Shown here: positions 63,631 to 64,000 of the stretch, piece after piece
Layout of the letters: the number at the start of each line of letters is the position of its first letter
Position numbering within the stretch: the first letter of the stretch is position 1
NCBI RefSeq assembly: GCF_036320965.1
Contig: NC_092289.1
Location: 19,679,278 to 19,743,277, forward strand
Reading direction: 5' to 3'
Length of the DNA: 64,000 nt
Source of the DNA: Panulirus ornatus
Taxonomy: Eukaryota; Arthropoda; Malacostraca; Decapoda; Palinuridae
The notes under the pieces: generated by a model
Told to the model about the DNA's origin: nothing
What the model saw: the letters and a program-made list of their open reading frames with translations, nothing else
The model's database searches: none
Translations under genes and position numbers: made by a program

Positions 63631-64000
63631 GTGTAAAACAATATAATGTGAAAGTTTGTACAGAAAATACCAGCCTTAACCGATCTCTCCCCGGGCCGGC
63701 CTGGGTCGCTCCGGCTGGCCAGATTACTACAGGCTTGTAATGGAGGGGGTAAGGTTAGGTTAGGCAATCGTTTGATCAATCTGATTTTTTTTTACGTCAT
63801 TTTATTTGTGAATGAGAGTTATTCTTCACTTACTAATTAGATTTTGAGTAAATATTATATTTCACCGATATTCGGAGTATATAATATTCCTATCTTTAAA
63901 CACTATATCACGGACAATTTTAAACATATAATGAAAAATTATAATGAGTAAAGTTACATTTTGCATCAAAACTCGATATATTCTGAAGATAATTGGCCTT
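63628..64000. other. 5' flank, nothing recognised
   Basis: A short GC-rich patch (ccccgggccggcctgggtcg) at 63689-63708 and a doubled ggtta unit at 63753 stand out. Otherwise AT-rich and unassigned. Confidence 0.4.

Noticed and set aside
63748..63762. GGTTAGGTTAGG as a telomeric (TTAGG)n signal
   Set aside because: Only about two units. Chance occurrence.

Overview
The window is nuclear DNA from an arthropod, most likely a decapod crustacean. I infer this from three things: a Dicer-1-type gene with small exons and large introns, the style of its endonuclease/reverse-transcriptase (RT) retroposons, and the abundance of (TA)n arrays. No ribosomal RNA, functional tRNA, CRISPR or prokaryotic gene is visible.

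One protein-coding gene dominates: a Dicer-1 orthologue on the minus strand. I could reconstruct 20 exons from 51614 down to 6123. Every splice phase is consistent across all 20, giving 7033 coding bases (2344 codons plus one base). Domains in order are: degenerate DExD/H helicase N-lobe (exons 2-8), a very long unconserved linker (exon 8), helicase C-lobe (exons 8-11), Dicer dimerisation domain (12-14), platform and PAZ (14-19), an acidic and Gly/Tyr-rich linker, complete RNase IIIa and the first half of RNase IIIb (exon 20). The remaining RNase IIIb and dsRNA-binding exons lie beyond the left edge. A non-coding first exon near 59.1-59.3 kb is possible, facing a possible divergent start on the plus strand near 59.39 kb.

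The rest is intron and flank filled with retroposons. LINE family A is an RTE-like endonuclease/RT element with a conserved 3' tail and (TA)n ends. It is present in about 20 copies, from nearly intact (36.5-39.1 kb; 46.5-49.3 kb) to heavily decayed. A short non-autonomous element (here S1) shares the 3' tail core of LINE A. A second LINE family (B) and a second short repeat (X) share another tail with (TATC)n ends. A tRNA-derived SINE lies at 60.5 kb.

Layout: 1-6.1 kb, Dicer-1 intron with old LINE pieces and a LINE/S1 cluster including a 180-bp-arm palindrome; 6.1-20.2 kb, RNase III, PAZ and dimerisation exons with old repeats between; 21-24.5 kb, nested S1/LINE/(TA)n cluster; 24.5-32.1 kb, helicase C-lobe and linker exons; 33-35.5 kb, repeat cluster; 36.3-46.1 kb, helicase N-lobe exons, framed by two long inverted LINE copies; 46.5-51.6 kb, LINE and the first coding exon; 51.7-59.1 kb, repeat-poor upstream intron; 60.4-63.6 kb, SINE, (TA)n arrays and a composite LINE.

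Two patterns deserve attention. First, LINE A and S1 copies are repeatedly joined head to head so that both 3' tails point outwards, in young and old copies alike. Second, Dicer-1 exons 2-6 sit inside a ~2.5-kb inverted LINE repeat, an architecture expected to favour back-splicing or inversion.
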